From NCBI GenBank assembly GCA_903925435.1, contig CAIYFF010000537.1:1-5091 (forward strand): a DNA stretch of 5,091 bases, written 5' to 3'. The stretch's first letter is position 1. Every line of letters begins with the position of its first letter. Both the position numbers and the translations under genes were made by a program. Under the pieces are notes generated by a model. That model was not told where the DNA came from and did no database searches. It saw only the letters and a list, made by a program, of their open reading frames with translations. This DNA is from an uncultured Planctomycetota bacterium (GTDB lineage Bacteria; Planctomycetota; UBA1135; UBA2386). Below, in pieces: positions 4,898-5,091 of this stretch.

Positions 4898-5091
4898 CGG
4901 GTCTCCTCCGGCTCGTAGACGCATTCGATCAAGGCGTGGGCGCCACAACCGCAGCGGACCTCGAGGCCCGCGACACGGTCGCCGTCCATCAGCGGCACCA
5001 CAGTGATGGCGCTCGCATGGCTGCTGCTGCAATCGACCATCGCGGGCTGCGCCACGACGCGCACGGCATCACGGCGGATCACGCCGCGAGA
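4894..5091 (-). CDS. Small cysteine-containing protein, 5' end beyond window
   Basis: At least 62 residues are visible counting from a GTG at 5082, but the frame stays open to the window edge and the nine bases before that GTG contain no ribosome binding site. The true start is therefore probably outside the window. The segment VVPLMDGDRVAGLEVRCGCG is followed by ALIECVY and an acidic tail. It looks like a small beta-rich domain with a Cys-x-Cys pair and two further cysteines, which might bind a metal. No signal peptide is visible. I do not recognise the family. Its TGA stop overlaps the ATG of the coiled-coil lipoprotein gene, so it belongs to the same transcript. Confidence 0.6.
   Translation of the reverse strand, partial: SRGVIRRDAVRVVAQPAMVDCSSSHASAITVVPLMDGDRVAGLEVRCGCGAHALIECVYEPEETR

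Noticed and set aside
3948..4918. Plus-strand open frames opposite the lipoprotein genes
   Set aside because: The minus strand has two signal peptides with lipoboxes, a coiled coil, ribosome sites and ATGA overlaps; the plus-strand frames have none of these.

Overview
The window is GC-rich DNA from a motile, diderm bacterium. The FlgE N-terminus, the short FlgD and the two lipoproteins together resemble planctomycete flagellar loci more than enterobacterial ones. That taxonomic guess is inference from remembered sequence character; Myxococcota or another deltaproteobacterial-type lineage cannot be excluded.

Left half (1-2380, minus strand): a flagellar hook operon in the order fliK (hook-length control), flgD (hook cap), flgE (hook subunit, cut by the left edge). 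Gaps are 11 and 23 nt and each start has a good ribosome binding site, so the genes are almost certainly co-transcribed.

Control region (2381-2734): it separates the hook operon from a divergent flgM-like anti-sigma-28 gene (2735-3046, plus strand). I read three layers of control in it. A sigma-54 type -24/-12 promoter lies directly in front of fliK. Two near-identical 15-bp palindromes, 40 bp apart, lie about 108 and 148 bp upstream of that promoter, where enhancer-binding activators normally sit. A sigma-28 type promoter with exact 15-nt spacing lies in front of flgM. A further perfect 15-bp palindrome of different sequence sits between promoter and enhancers. Together they resemble the classic checkpoint: sigma-54 makes the hook, FlgM holds sigma-28 until the hook is finished, and flgM is itself in the sigma-28 class.

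Right half (3047-5091): a short spacer with several small hairpins, then a plus-strand gene for an unrecognised four-helix membrane protein. Its 3' end overlaps, tail to tail, a minus-strand cluster of three genes joined by two ATGA stop/start overlaps. In transcription order these are a small cysteine-containing protein (cut by the right edge), a coiled-coil lipoprotein, and a lipoprotein with a CsgG/TolB-N-like look. Two coupled lipoproteins beside flagellar genes suggest an envelope or outer-membrane accessory assembly, possibly flagellar, but nothing in the sequence proves that link.
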